A stretch of DNA of 64,000 nucleotides from Haloechinothrix halophila YIM 93223 (lineage in GTDB: Bacteria > Actinomycetota > Actinomycetes > Mycobacteriales > Pseudonocardiaceae), in NCBI RefSeq assembly GCF_000504245.1, contig NZ_KI632509.1:4615502-4679501 (forward strand), in the 5' to 3' direction. Of the stretch, positions 8,524 to 17,300 are shown piece by piece (position 1 is the stretch's first letter; each line of letters starts with the position of its first letter). A program made the position numbers and the translations under genes. The notes under the pieces are model-generated. The model made no database searches. It saw only the letters and a list, made by a program, of their open reading frames with translations, and had not been told where the DNA came from.

Positions 8524-9135
8524 TCACGCCACGGCGTCGCCGAGGTAAAGCCGCCACTCCGGATCGGCGTCGTTCACCTGCGCGAGCAGCCGCCAGTACG
8601 GCCCGCGCGGAGCCTGCGGCCGCATCCGCAACGTCCAGCCGATCTCGCTCAGCAGCCGGTCGGCCTTGCGGTGGTTGCACCTGGTGCAGCAGGCTACGCA
8701 GTTCTCCCAGGTGTGTTGTCCGCCACGGCTCCGCGGCACGACGTGGTCGATCGTCTCGGCCTTGGCACCGCAGTAGGCGCATCGATACCGATCGCGATGC
8801 ATCAGCCCCGCCCTGGTCAGCGGAACCATACCGCGATAGGGCACGCGGACGTAGTTGTTGAGCCGGATCACCGAGGGGACCGGCACGGTCACCGTCGCGG
8901 AGTGCAGCAGCAGCCCGGACGGATCGCCGTGCACGACTTCCGCCTTGCCGCACACCACGAGCACGACGGCACGGCGCAACGACAGTGCGGTCAACGGTTC
9001 GAATGTGGCATTCAGTAGCAGGACACGACTGCGACCGAAGGCAGGCGCGGTGCCGCTATGATCGCGCCCGAGTCTGCGGGCGTGCCCGCGCGCGATGCGC
9101 CCTGGGCGCCGATTGCGTCGTGCGGGCGGCGGCAT
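8524..9135 (-). CDS. HNH endonuclease
   Basis: A probable HNH-type nuclease; the cellular role of this conserved family is unknown. The core has a zinc pair CAYCG, the catalytic segment ETIDHVVPRSRGG (first His) and WENCVACCTRCNHRKAD with the second zinc pair and the Asn-His. The upstream part (RVLLLNATFEPL) is the usual start of the family fold. No ATG, GTG or TTG lies directly before that point in frame; the nearest ATG is at 9135, with others at 9144 and 9315, so the true start is uncertain and the first 25 or so residues may not be translated. M. tuberculosis has an HNH gene at the same position (Rv2469c, from memory). Confidence 0.82.
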   Translation of the reverse strand: MPPPARRNRRPGRIARGHARRLGRDHSGTAPAFGRSRVLLLNATFEPLTALSLRRAVVLVVCGKAEVVHGDPSGLLLHSATVTVPVPSVIRLNNYVRVPYRGMVPLTRAGLMHRDRYRCAYCGAKAETIDHVVPRSRGGQHTWENCVACCTRCNHRKADRLLSEIGWTLRMRPQAPRGPYWRLLAQVNDADPEWRLYLGDAVA

Positions 9136-9417
9136 GGTCGCCATCTCCCCGCCCATCGCTGTGTCCGAAGCATGGGCGGGGCTACCTATCGGTATCGGAT
9201 GTCGGTCCGGCACTCGGCTACCTCCAGCGTGTCGCGAGCATCCACACCCAGGCGACGACCGGACGTGGCCTTCGATACCCGTCATGGCCGACCGCCTAGG
9301 GTGTCGTGCAGGCATAGTCGACCACGATTACACCTGAAAAGCACGTCCTATTCAGGATGTGTTACGAGACAGCGTTGCAACAACGAGACCAATGGACAAG
9401 GAACGGGGAGCCACGCT

Positions 9418-10386
9418 GTGCTACCGCTGCTTAGCGCACCTGACTGCGCATCCGAACACGGAACCTGGTGCCAGCAAGTTTACCGGCTGACTGGCAATGA
9501 GTGGCTTGCCGTTTCAGCGGATTGGCTGGTCGCCAAGCCACTCAAGATCATCCTGACCCTTCTCATCGCGTATTTGATCCGTTTCCTCATCAAGAAACTG
9601 ATCGACAAACTCACCAGGGCGACGGGCGACGGCAAGCAGCCGGCGCTGCTCCGGCCGCTGCGCAATCGCATCAACGGTCCGCCCTCCGTCGAGACGATCG
9701 AACGCAGCAGGCAACGCGCCGAGACCATCGGGGCGGTGCTGAAGTCGATCACCACGTTCCTCGTGTTCGGCATCGCGGTGATCGAGATCCTCGCTGAGCT
9801 CGGCATCTCCGTCGGGCCGCTGATCGCGTCGGCGGGCATCGTCGGTGTCGCCCTCGGATTCGGCGCGCAGAACCTGGTGCAGGACTTCGTGTCCGGGATC
9901 TTCATGATGGTCGAGGATCAGTACGGCGTCGGCGACGTCGTCGACCTCGGCGAGGCCATCGGTGTCGTGGAGACGGTCGGGCTGCGCATCACCACGTTGC
10001 GCGCGCTGGACGGCACGGTCTGGTATGTCCGCAATGGCGAGATCATGCGTGTCGGCAACTTCAGCCAGGACCATTCGGTCGCCGTCATCGACATCCCGCT
10101 CGGGCACAGCGCCAACATCGAGCACGCCACCAGGCTCATCTCGCAGACCGCGACCGAGGTCACCAGCGAGCCGCCGGTGTCGGAGGACGCCCTTGAGCAG
10201 CCCAACCTGCTTGGCGTGGACAACATCACAGTGCAGGCGGTCTACATCCGGCTCACCCTCAAGGTACGACCGGGCAAGCAGTGGGCGGTGCAGCGGACCC
10301 TGCGCGGCAAGATCCTCGCCGCGCTGTCCGACGCGGGGTTCGAGAACCCGCTGCCGCTGTTACTCGGCAGCGAGACGACGCAGTAA
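9418..10386 (+). CDS. MscS-family mechanosensitive channel
   Basis: Inner-membrane channel that opens under membrane tension to release solutes on osmotic downshift. It has 322 residues with predicted membrane helices at about 42-62, 103-128 and 132-165. The third, pore-lining helix is Gly/Ala-rich (GVALGFGAQNLVQDF), as in MscS, and is followed by the beta domain (GDVVDLGEAIGVVE, RALDGTVWYVRNGEI). The start is a GTG at 9418 with GGGAG about nine bases upstream. The frame is open back to 9058, but that stretch overlaps the divergent HNH promoter and has no protein-like composition. It is followed by glbO on the same strand after about 50 bp. Confidence 0.92.
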   Translation: MLPLLSAPDCASEHGTWCQQVYRLTGNEWLAVSADWLVAKPLKIILTLLIAYLIRFLIKKLIDKLTRATGDGKQPALLRPLRNRINGPPSVETIERSRQRAETIGAVLKSITTFLVFGIAVIEILAELGISVGPLIASAGIVGVALGFGAQNLVQDFVSGIFMMVEDQYGVGDVVDLGEAIGVVETVGLRITTLRALDGTVWYVRNGEIMRVGNFSQDHSVAVIDIPLGHSANIEHATRLISQTATEVTSEPPVSEDALEQPNLLGVDNITVQAVYIRLTLKVRPGKQWAVQRTLRGKILAALSDAGFENPLPLLLGSETTQ

Positions 10387-10437
10387 TCGGCCAACACATG
10401 GTTGGTCCAAGGTTCCGATAACAGGCAGGATGTGAAC

Positions 10438-10830
10438 GTGAGCACTGAGCAGGCGCCGGAGACGTTCTACGACGCGGTCGGCGGCGAGGAAACCTTCCGC
10501 AAGATTGTCGGACGGTTCTACGAGGAAGTCGCCAACGACGAGGTGCTCCGGCCGATCTACCCCGAGGAGGACCTCGGACCAGCGGAGGAACGGCTGCGAC
10601 TGTTCCTGATGCAGTACTGGGGTGGCCCACACACCTACTCCGACCAGCGGGGTCACCCCAGGCTGCGGATGCGGCACGCGCCGTTCACCATCGGCCCGAT
10701 CGAACGGGACGCCTGGCTGCGCTGTATGCGGATCGCCGTCGATGAGGCCGGCCTGGAGGAGCCCTACCGGCAGCAGCTGTGGTCATACCTGGAAATGGCG
10801 GCCAACAGCCTCATGAACAGCTGGGTGTAG
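10438..10830 (+). CDS. glbO: truncated haemoglobin, group II
   Basis: Haem protein of the trHbO class, associated with oxygen/NO or peroxide chemistry under low oxygen. It has 130 residues, close to mycobacterial GlbO. Haem-pocket residues can be placed: Tyr28 (B10) in RFYEEV, Tyr41 (CD1) in RPIYPE, proximal His80 (F8) in RMRHAPF, and the group II hallmark Trp93 (G8) in RDAWLRC. The conserved [10 protein letters not shown] segment is present. The GTG at 10438 is preferred over 10432 because AGGA lies 7 bases upstream. aglA follows 65 bp downstream, the order seen in M. tuberculosis (Rv2470-Rv2471, from memory). Confidence 0.95.
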   Translation: MSTEQAPETFYDAVGGEETFRKIVGRFYEEVANDEVLRPIYPEEDLGPAEERLRLFLMQYWGGPHTYSDQRGHPRLRMRHAPFTIGPIERDAWLRCMRIAVDEAGLEEPYRQQLWSYLEMAANSLMNSWV

Positions 10831-10895
10831 CCAGTCAACGACTCCCGGCAACCGCGCTGCGATCGTGTCGGGACCGGATGGCAGGATAGCCAGCT

Positions 10896-12518
10896 ATGGG
10901 ACGAGGGGTGAGAAGCGAGGCCCACGCGGCAGAACACGACGCCGCGGCGACATCAGCGCCGTGGTGGCGCGACGCGGTGTTCTACCAGGTATACGTGCAG
11001 TCCTTCGCCGACTCGAACGGCGACGGAGTTGGTGACCTCGAGGGAGTGCGCTCCCGGCTCGGCTACCTTGAGCTGCTGGGTGTTGACGCACTGTGGCTGA
11101 CGCCGTTCTACCGGTCGCCGATGGTTGACAACGGCTATGACGTCACCGATCCGCGTGATGTCGATCCCCTGTTCGGGGACCTGGCAACGTTCGACGCCCT
11201 GCTTGCCGAGGCACACGAGCACGGCATCAAGGTCACCATCGACCTCGTACCGAACCACACCAGCGACCAGCACCCCTGGTTCACCGCGGCCCGCGCCGCC
11301 GGGCCGGGAAGCCACGAGCGCGAGCGCTATATCTTCCGCGATGGCACCGGGGACTACGGCGAGCGGCCGCCCAACAACTGGGTCAGTGTCTTTGGCGGTC
11401 CCGCGTGGACCAGGGTCGAGGACGGCCAGTGGTACCTCCACCTGTTCGCGCCGGAGCAGCCCGACCTGAACTGGCGTAATCCCGAGGTACGGCAGGACGT
11501 CGAGCGGACCATGCGGTTCTGGCTTGACCGGGGTGTCGATGGGTTCCGTATTGACGTCGCGCACGGCTTGGCCAAACCGGACGGCCTGCCCGACATGGAC
11601 CCGCGTGCGGCGCAGACCATCGGGCCGCATGACTACGCCGATCCCCGGTTCGACAACGAGGGTCTTGCCGACATCCACGCGTTCTTCCGGTCAGTGCTCG
11701 ACGACTACCCCGGCACGATCGCGACCGGCGAGCTGTGGACCTTCGATGACAACCTGCTCGCGCGCTACCTGGAGCCGGGCATGTTGCACCTCGGCTTCAA
11801 CTTCCGGCTCGCGCTGACGCACTTCGACGCCGACACGCTGCGCTCGACGATCGATCGCTCGCTGGCGGCGCCGCATCGGGTCGGCGCTCCCCCGACATGG
11901 GCGCTGGGCAACCACGACGTGTGGCGGCAGGTCAGCCGCTACGGCGGCGGGGATGCCGGACTGCGACGCGCGCGGGCGATGATGCTGGTCGTGCTCGCAC
12001 TGCCGGGCGCGGCGTATCTCTACAACGGCGAAGAGCTGGGGCTCGACAACGTCGAACTACCCCCGGGCACCGGCCACGATCCGCGTGCGCGAGCAAACGG
12101 CGACCCCGATCGCAACGTGGCGCGGGTGCCGATGCCGTGGGAGGGCAGCGCGCCGCCGTTCGGCTTCTCCACCAGCGAGCAGACGTGGCTGCCGATGCCC
12201 GCTACATGGGCGGACCGCACGGTCGAGGCGCAGTTGGAGGACCCGGACTCAACGCTGTCGCTGTACCGAGCCGCGATCGAGCTACGCCACAATCACGAGG
12301 CGTTCAGCGGTGACAGTGTCGAGTGGTACGGCGCGCCCGCGGGGTGTTTCGCGTTCCGCCGCGCCGACCTCAGCGGTGAGGACGACGAGTCCGGCCTGGT
12401 GTGCGTGCTGAACACCTCAGGCTCACTGGTCGACCTGCCGCCGGGCGACGTGCTGCTGGCCAGCGCCCCGCTCGTCGACGGCAAGCTGCCGTCGGATACG
12501 GCCGCGTGGTTGGCGTAG
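10896..12518 (+). CDS. aglA: alpha-glucosidase (GH13)
   Basis: Hydrolyses alpha-glucosidic bonds of short maltose/isomaltose-type sugars or trehalose relatives. The 540-residue protein shows the GH13 barrel motifs in order: DLVPNHTSDQ (about 116), GFRIDVAHG with nucleophile Asp220, GELWT with acid/base Glu279, and LGNHDVW with the stabilising Asp341. No secretion signal is visible, so it acts in the cytoplasm. It follows glbO on the same strand. A perfect 14-bp-arm hairpin overlaps its stop codon. The substrate range cannot be told from the sequence. Confidence 0.94.
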   Translation: MGRGVRSEAHAAEHDAAATSAPWWRDAVFYQVYVQSFADSNGDGVGDLEGVRSRLGYLELLGVDALWLTPFYRSPMVDNGYDVTDPRDVDPLFGDLATFDALLAEAHEHGIKVTIDLVPNHTSDQHPWFTAARAAGPGSHERERYIFRDGTGDYGERPPNNWVSVFGGPAWTRVEDGQWYLHLFAPEQPDLNWRNPEVRQDVERTMRFWLDRGVDGFRIDVAHGLAKPDGLPDMDPRAAQTIGPHDYADPRFDNEGLADIHAFFRSVLDDYPGTIATGELWTFDDNLLARYLEPGMLHLGFNFRLALTHFDADTLRSTIDRSLAAPHRVGAPPTWALGNHDVWRQVSRYGGGDAGLRRARAMMLVVLALPGAAYLYNGEELGLDNVELPPGTGHDPRARANGDPDRNVARVPMPWEGSAPPFGFSTSEQTWLPMPATWADRTVEAQLEDPDSTLSLYRAAIELRHNHEAFSGDSVEWYGAPAGCFAFRRADLSGEDDESGLVCVLNTSGSLVDLPPGDVLLASAPLVDGKLPSDTAAWLA

Positions 12519-12544
12519 GTCGCGCAGCGGCTACGCCAACCACG
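12505..12544. terminator. hairpin over the aglA stop codon
   Basis: Perfect 14-bp inverted repeat (cgtggttggcgtag and ctacgccaaccacg) separated by 12 bp. The TAG stop of aglA forms the end of the left arm. It lies between convergent genes and is the likely bidirectional terminator. Confidence 0.8.
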
Positions 12545-12568
12545 TGTGCGTTGTGCCGCTCGGCATCG

Positions 12569-13453
12569 TCAGGCGAAGAGCTCGTCCACGGTGTCGATGG
12601 CGACGGCTCGACGGATCCAGGCGTCCAGCTGGTCAAGCTCGGTGCAGCTGGTGATGCGCGTCCTCGCCTCGTCGGTGATGTCAATGCCGCGCGCGGCCAA
12701 CAGCGCGAGCAGGGCGTTCGCCTCACCCTCGGCACGCCCCTCGACGCGTCCCTCGGCACGACCTTGGTTGACATGCCTACGGACGAAGTCGCTCTGGTAT
12801 TCGTAGGTTCCAGCCGTCATCATGTCCTCCAAACGAGCGCGCGCAGCCTCGGGGAGCACCGCGAGCACGAGATCATGGTAGCGCGTCAGGTGTTCGTCAT
12901 CGATGTTTCGTAAGCCAGCGAGCAGCGCGGACAGCACCTTCTCGCCATGAGTGTGTTCCGCGCCATGCGCCATGGCCGAAAGCACGGCCAGTTCGGGACT
13001 GCGCTCGGCATCCTCAGGCTCGGTGACCACTGGCACGCGGTCTGGACCGACCACCAGTGGCCGCAATACCCATCCCGGATGGCCAAGGTCGATAGGCGCG
13101 GCGCACCAATCAGCGACTCTCGTTGTCGAGCACAACACCAAGAGCGCTACGGAACATCGCAGCCGGGAGCGGAGCGTGGCGAGATAGACGGGCCAGGACC
13201 AGCGTTTGCCACCATCCCGCCCGAGCTGAATCTCGATCACGACGGCCAGTACCGGCTGATCACCGTCCGTGAGAACAACGACAGCGTCCGCGCGGTACTC
13301 GGTCGGCGTCACATCGGCCAGTTCACACGACTCAAGTCGTACCCCCTTGTGCTCCGGCACCGGCACCCCCAGTGCGCCCGTCAACAACTCTGCGGCGAGC
13401 GCTGGGCGTTCGTGGAACAACGCCACCAGCACTTCGTGCAGTTGTGAAGGCAT
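12569..13453 (-). CDS. PD-(D/E)XK nuclease-like protein, actinobacterial conserved family
   Basis: A 294-residue protein of a family often present in many copies in Streptomyces and relatives. The N-terminal half has a restriction-endonuclease-like pattern: YRADAVVVL (acidic residue at a strand end) followed by LAVVIEIQLGRD (Glu-x-Gln in place of E-x-K) and KRWSWPVY, which resembles the Rpn/PD-(D/E)XK group. The C-terminal part is helical and charged, with a repeated RAEGRVEGRAEG segment. Nuclease activity is inferred from this pattern only. It sits between aglA (convergent) and a conserved hypothetical gene and is absent from the mycobacterial gene order, so it may be a recent insertion. Confidence 0.7.
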   Translation of the reverse strand: MPSQLHEVLVALFHERPALAAELLTGALGVPVPEHKGVRLESCELADVTPTEYRADAVVVLTDGDQPVLAVVIEIQLGRDGGKRWSWPVYLATLRSRLRCSVALLVLCSTTRVADWCAAPIDLGHPGWVLRPLVVGPDRVPVVTEPEDAERSPELAVLSAMAHGAEHTHGEKVLSALLAGLRNIDDEHLTRYHDLVLAVLPEAARARLEDMMTAGTYEYQSDFVRRHVNQGRAEGRVEGRAEGEANALLALLAARGIDITDEARTRITSCTELDQLDAWIRRAVAIDTVDELFA

Positions 13454-13533
13454 GCCGGAACGCTAGCGCGAGGCACCGACATTCTTCGAACGTATGGTCG
13501 ATGCGGTTGGGTGAGGGGTGCGAGGACCTTCCC

Positions 13534-14253
13534 TTAGAACACCAGCGGCAGCAGGGCATGCCTGCGGCGGAGCACGGCGCCGTACCGGGCGTCCATGCGC
13601 AGCCAGGAGTCGGTGGCGCTGACACGCACAACGTCGCTGGTCGCCGCCTCCCCCGCTGCGGCGTCGCCCTCGTCGGAGCCGTCCTCAACACTCTCCCCCA
13701 CGACGCCACCAGCGCCCTCGCCGCTAGTGCCGGTGAAGCCCATGCCGGACAGCGCGAACAGGCACCGCAGCTGCACCTTGAGGTCGACGTTGTCATTGCT
13801 GACGGTCAGCACCGGCTGGTCGAGCAGCGAGGCGGGCGGGGTGCCCTGCGGACCGACGTTGTCCCGCGCGACGTCGACGCCCCGTTCGGTCACCTCGGTC
13901 ACGACCGACGTCGGCAAGTCCTCCACGTGCTGCCACGTTCCGGACGTCGGCAGATCAGAGCGCCACAGCAGGTCTCGCGACGGCCCGGGGTCCATCCGCT
14001 CGCCACCGGCCACGGTCAGTGCGGCGAGCAGTTCGTTGCCGGACACCGTGACGTCACGCGGCTCGATATCACCCCGCACACCCCTGGTGGCGAGGACGTC
14101 GAACGGCGTTATCGTCCACGCATCGAGCACGCCCGGTGTCGCGTCCCGCTGCCGCAATCGCACGACAGCCTGCCCGTCGAGGCGCACGGCGCGGGCGACG
14201 AACGCGGCAAGGTTCTCCCGCTCGCCCGCGTCGGCAACTCGTAGTTCTGTCAC
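13534..14253 (-). CDS. conserved hypothetical protein (Rv2474c-like position)
   Basis: A 239-residue soluble protein with no motif I recognise. The N-terminal 150 residues (from TELRVADAGE through LDQPVLTVSN) look like one folded mixed domain. An acidic, Gly/Ala-rich linker (EGAGGVVGESVEDGSDEG) follows, and the chain ends with SWLRMDARYGAVLRRR. Its place immediately downstream of gdh matches Rv2474c in M. tuberculosis (from memory), so it is probably the equivalent gene. The GTG at 14253 begins the conserved part; the frame stays open to 14469. Confidence 0.7.
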   Translation of the reverse strand: MTELRVADAGERENLAAFVARAVRLDGQAVVRLRQRDATPGVLDAWTITPFDVLATRGVRGDIEPRDVTVSGNELLAALTVAGGERMDPGPSRDLLWRSDLPTSGTWQHVEDLPTSVVTEVTERGVDVARDNVGPQGTPPASLLDQPVLTVSNDNVDLKVQLRCLFALSGMGFTGTSGEGAGGVVGESVEDGSDEGDAAAGEAATSDVVRVSATDSWLRMDARYGAVLRRRHALLPLVF

Positions 14254-14323
14254 GTCTCTACCGTACGCAGCGCGATGCGACGAATGACGCCTTGGGTGCG
14301 CTCGGCCCACGCATCCAGCTCCC

Positions 14324-17300
14324 TCACCGCGCCATGCTGCGCAGCTCCCGCGCGGCGACGGAGACCGTGGCCAGGTCGAGTCGTCCCGAGCGGCTGATCT
14401 CGCCGAGCGTGACACGTGCCCTGGCCAGGCGGGAGGCGTTGACCGTCTCCCACTCGGCGATCTTGTCATCGACGTGGTCGTCCGGATCGCAGTTTCGCAG
14501 CGCGTCGAGCGTGATCATCCGCAGCGACTCGTAGATGTCGTCCCGCAGCGCCAGCCGCGCCAGCGCGTGCCAGCGGTTGCCCCGCTCCAAAGCGCTCACC
14601 GAGGTGAGCATCGCGTCGACATCGAGATGCGAGGACAGCGCGTAGTACAGCTCAGCGGTTTCATGCGGGCTGCGTTCCTTGCTCAAGCCCACCTCGTGCT
14701 CGGCGAGCTCGGCCACCTCGATAACGTCGAGCAGCCCGTAGGTGTGCAGCAGCACCGCCATCCGGTCGGCGAGGTCGGCGGGCAGCCCATTTCCAGCGAG
14801 CTCGGCTCGCTTGACGTCGACCGACTCCGCCTGCGCGCCTCGCAGGAAGCCAGCCACCTTGGGCATCAGCTCCGAAACGACGGCGAAGCGGTTGATCTCG
14901 GCACCGACGGCCAGCGGCTGCGGCCGGTTGGTCAGCCACCAGCGCGAGGCCCGGTCAAGCAGCCTGCGGGTTTCCAGCACGATGGTGTCGGTGTCCTCGG
15001 TGGAGACATCGGTGTCGAGCGCGTCGACCTGCCGCCAGATGGCCTGCAGGTCGAACACCTTGGTGGCCACGACGAAGGCCCGCACCGCGTCGGTCGCGGT
15101 GGCGTTCAGCTCCTCGTTGAGCCGGTAGGCATATGTCAGTCCGCCCCCGCCGACGACCTCGTTGACCACCTGGGTGGTGACGATCTCCCGGTTCAGCGGG
15201 TGGTCCAGGATCTGCTTGCGGAACCGATCGCGCAGCGCGGACGGGAAGTAGTCCGGCAGGATGCGCAGGAACACTTCCTGGTCGGGCAGGTCGCTGTCGA
15301 GCAGTTCATCCTTGAGGTCCAGTTTGACGTGCGCCAGCAGCGTCGCCAGCTCCGGCGAGGACAGCCCCTGCCCCGCCTTGTCCAGCTCCTTGAACTCCTC
15401 GTTACTCGGGAGCGCCTCCAGCTCGCGATCCAGACCAGCCTTGGTCTCCAAGTACGACACCTGCCGCTGGTGCACCGAGGCCATCGCGGGAGCGTGCGCC
15501 CGCGCGGTGCCGAGCACGGCGTTCTGCCGGTAGTTATTGGCCAGCACCAGTTCGCCGACCTCGTCGGTCATCGACTCCAGCAGCGACACCCGGTTGTCTT
15601 TGTCGAGGTGCCCTTCATCGATCAGCTGCTCCAAGAGGATCTTGATGTTGACCTCGTGGTCGGAGCAGTCGACACCGGCGGAGTTGTCCAGCGCGTCCGT
15701 GTTGATCTTGCCGCCACCGCGGGCGAACTCAATCCTGCCTCGCTCGGTCAGCCCGAGGTTGCCGCCCTCACCGACGACGTTGACCCGCAGGTCCTTGCCG
15801 TTGACGCGCAGCGGATCATTGGTCTTGTCGTCGGCATCGGCATGACTCTCGGTGGATGCCTTGACGTAGGTGCCGATGCCGCCATTCCACAGCAGGTCGA
15901 CGGGGGCGAGCAGGATCGCGCGGATCAGCTCGTTCGGCGTCAACTTGGTGACGCCGTCCGCGATGCCGAGCGCCTCGCGGACCTGCGGTGTGATCGGGAC
16001 GGACTTCGCGCTGCGCGAATACACCCCGCCGCCCTCGCTGATCAGCGAGGTGTCGTAGTCCTCCCACGACGAGCGAGGCAGCGCGAACATCCGCTCCCGC
16101 TCCCGGAAAGCGGCAGCAGTGTCCGTCGGGTTCGGGTCAAGGAAAATGTGCAGGTGGTTGAACGCCGCGACCAGACGGATATGTTCGGAGAGCAGCATCC
16201 CGTTGCCGAAGACGTCGCCGCCCATGTCGCCGATACCGACCACGGTGAAGTCCTGCCGCTGGGTGTCGACGCCCAGCTCCCGGAAGTGCCGCTTGACCGA
16301 CTCCCACGCGCCCTTAGCGGTGATGCCCATGGCCTTGTGGTCGTAGCCGACCGAGCCGCCGGAGGCGAACGCGTCGCCCAGCCAGAAGCCATAGCTGGCT
16401 GAGACGTCGTTGGCGATGTCGGAGAACGTGGCCGTGCCCTTGTCAGCGGCGACCACGAGGTAACTGTCATCGCCGTCGTAGCGCACTACGGACGGCGCTG
16501 GCACCGTGACGCCTTCCTTGCGGTTGTCGGTGAGGTCGAGCAGGCCAGAGATGAACATGCGGTAGCAGGCGATGCCCTCGGCCTGCCGTGCCTCCCGGTC
16601 GACAGTCGAGTCACCAGTCGCCGCGGGCGGGCGCTTGACGACGAAGCCGCCCTTCGCACCGACCGGGACGATCACGGCGTTCTTCACCGCCTGCGCCTTG
16701 ACCAGCCCAAGGACCTCGGTGCGGAAGTCCTCCCTGCGGTCCGACCAGCGCAGCCCGCCGCGCGCGACCAGCCCGAACCGCAGGTGCACGCCTTCCACCC
16801 GCGCGGAGTAGACGAAGATCTCGAAGCGCGGCCTCGGTTCCGGCAGGTCCGGCACAGCCGCCGGTTCCAGCTTGATCGACAGGTACGGCCTCGGCTGGCC
16901 GTCGGCGTCGGTGACGTAGTAGTTGGTGCGCAACGTCGCGGTGATCACCGCGAGCAGGCTGCGCAAGATGCGGTCCTCGTCCAGGCTGACGACCGCGTCG
17001 ATCATGGTGCTGATCTCGGTCACGATGCCGTCGACCCGCTCGGTGCGGTCCTCGTCGGGTGCGTCGATGTCGAACTTCGCCTCGAACAGCCGCACCAAGG
17101 CCGCCGAGATCGCCGAGTTGGCCAGGACGGCGTCCTCGATGTACTCCTGCGAGTACGGAGTGCCCGCTTGGCGCAGATAACGCGAGTACGCCCGCAGGAC
17201 GGCTGCCTGCCGCCAGGTCAGGCCAGCGCGCAACACCAGCCCGTTGAAGCCGTCGACCTCGGCGTTGCCTTCCCACATCGAGCGGAAGGCGTCCTGGAAA

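Noticed and set aside
9058-9417. 120-codon N-terminal extension of the MscS channel
   Set aside because: It crosses the HNH promoter region, has Arg/Ser-rich low-quality sequence, and a GTG with a good ribosome binding site exists at 9418.
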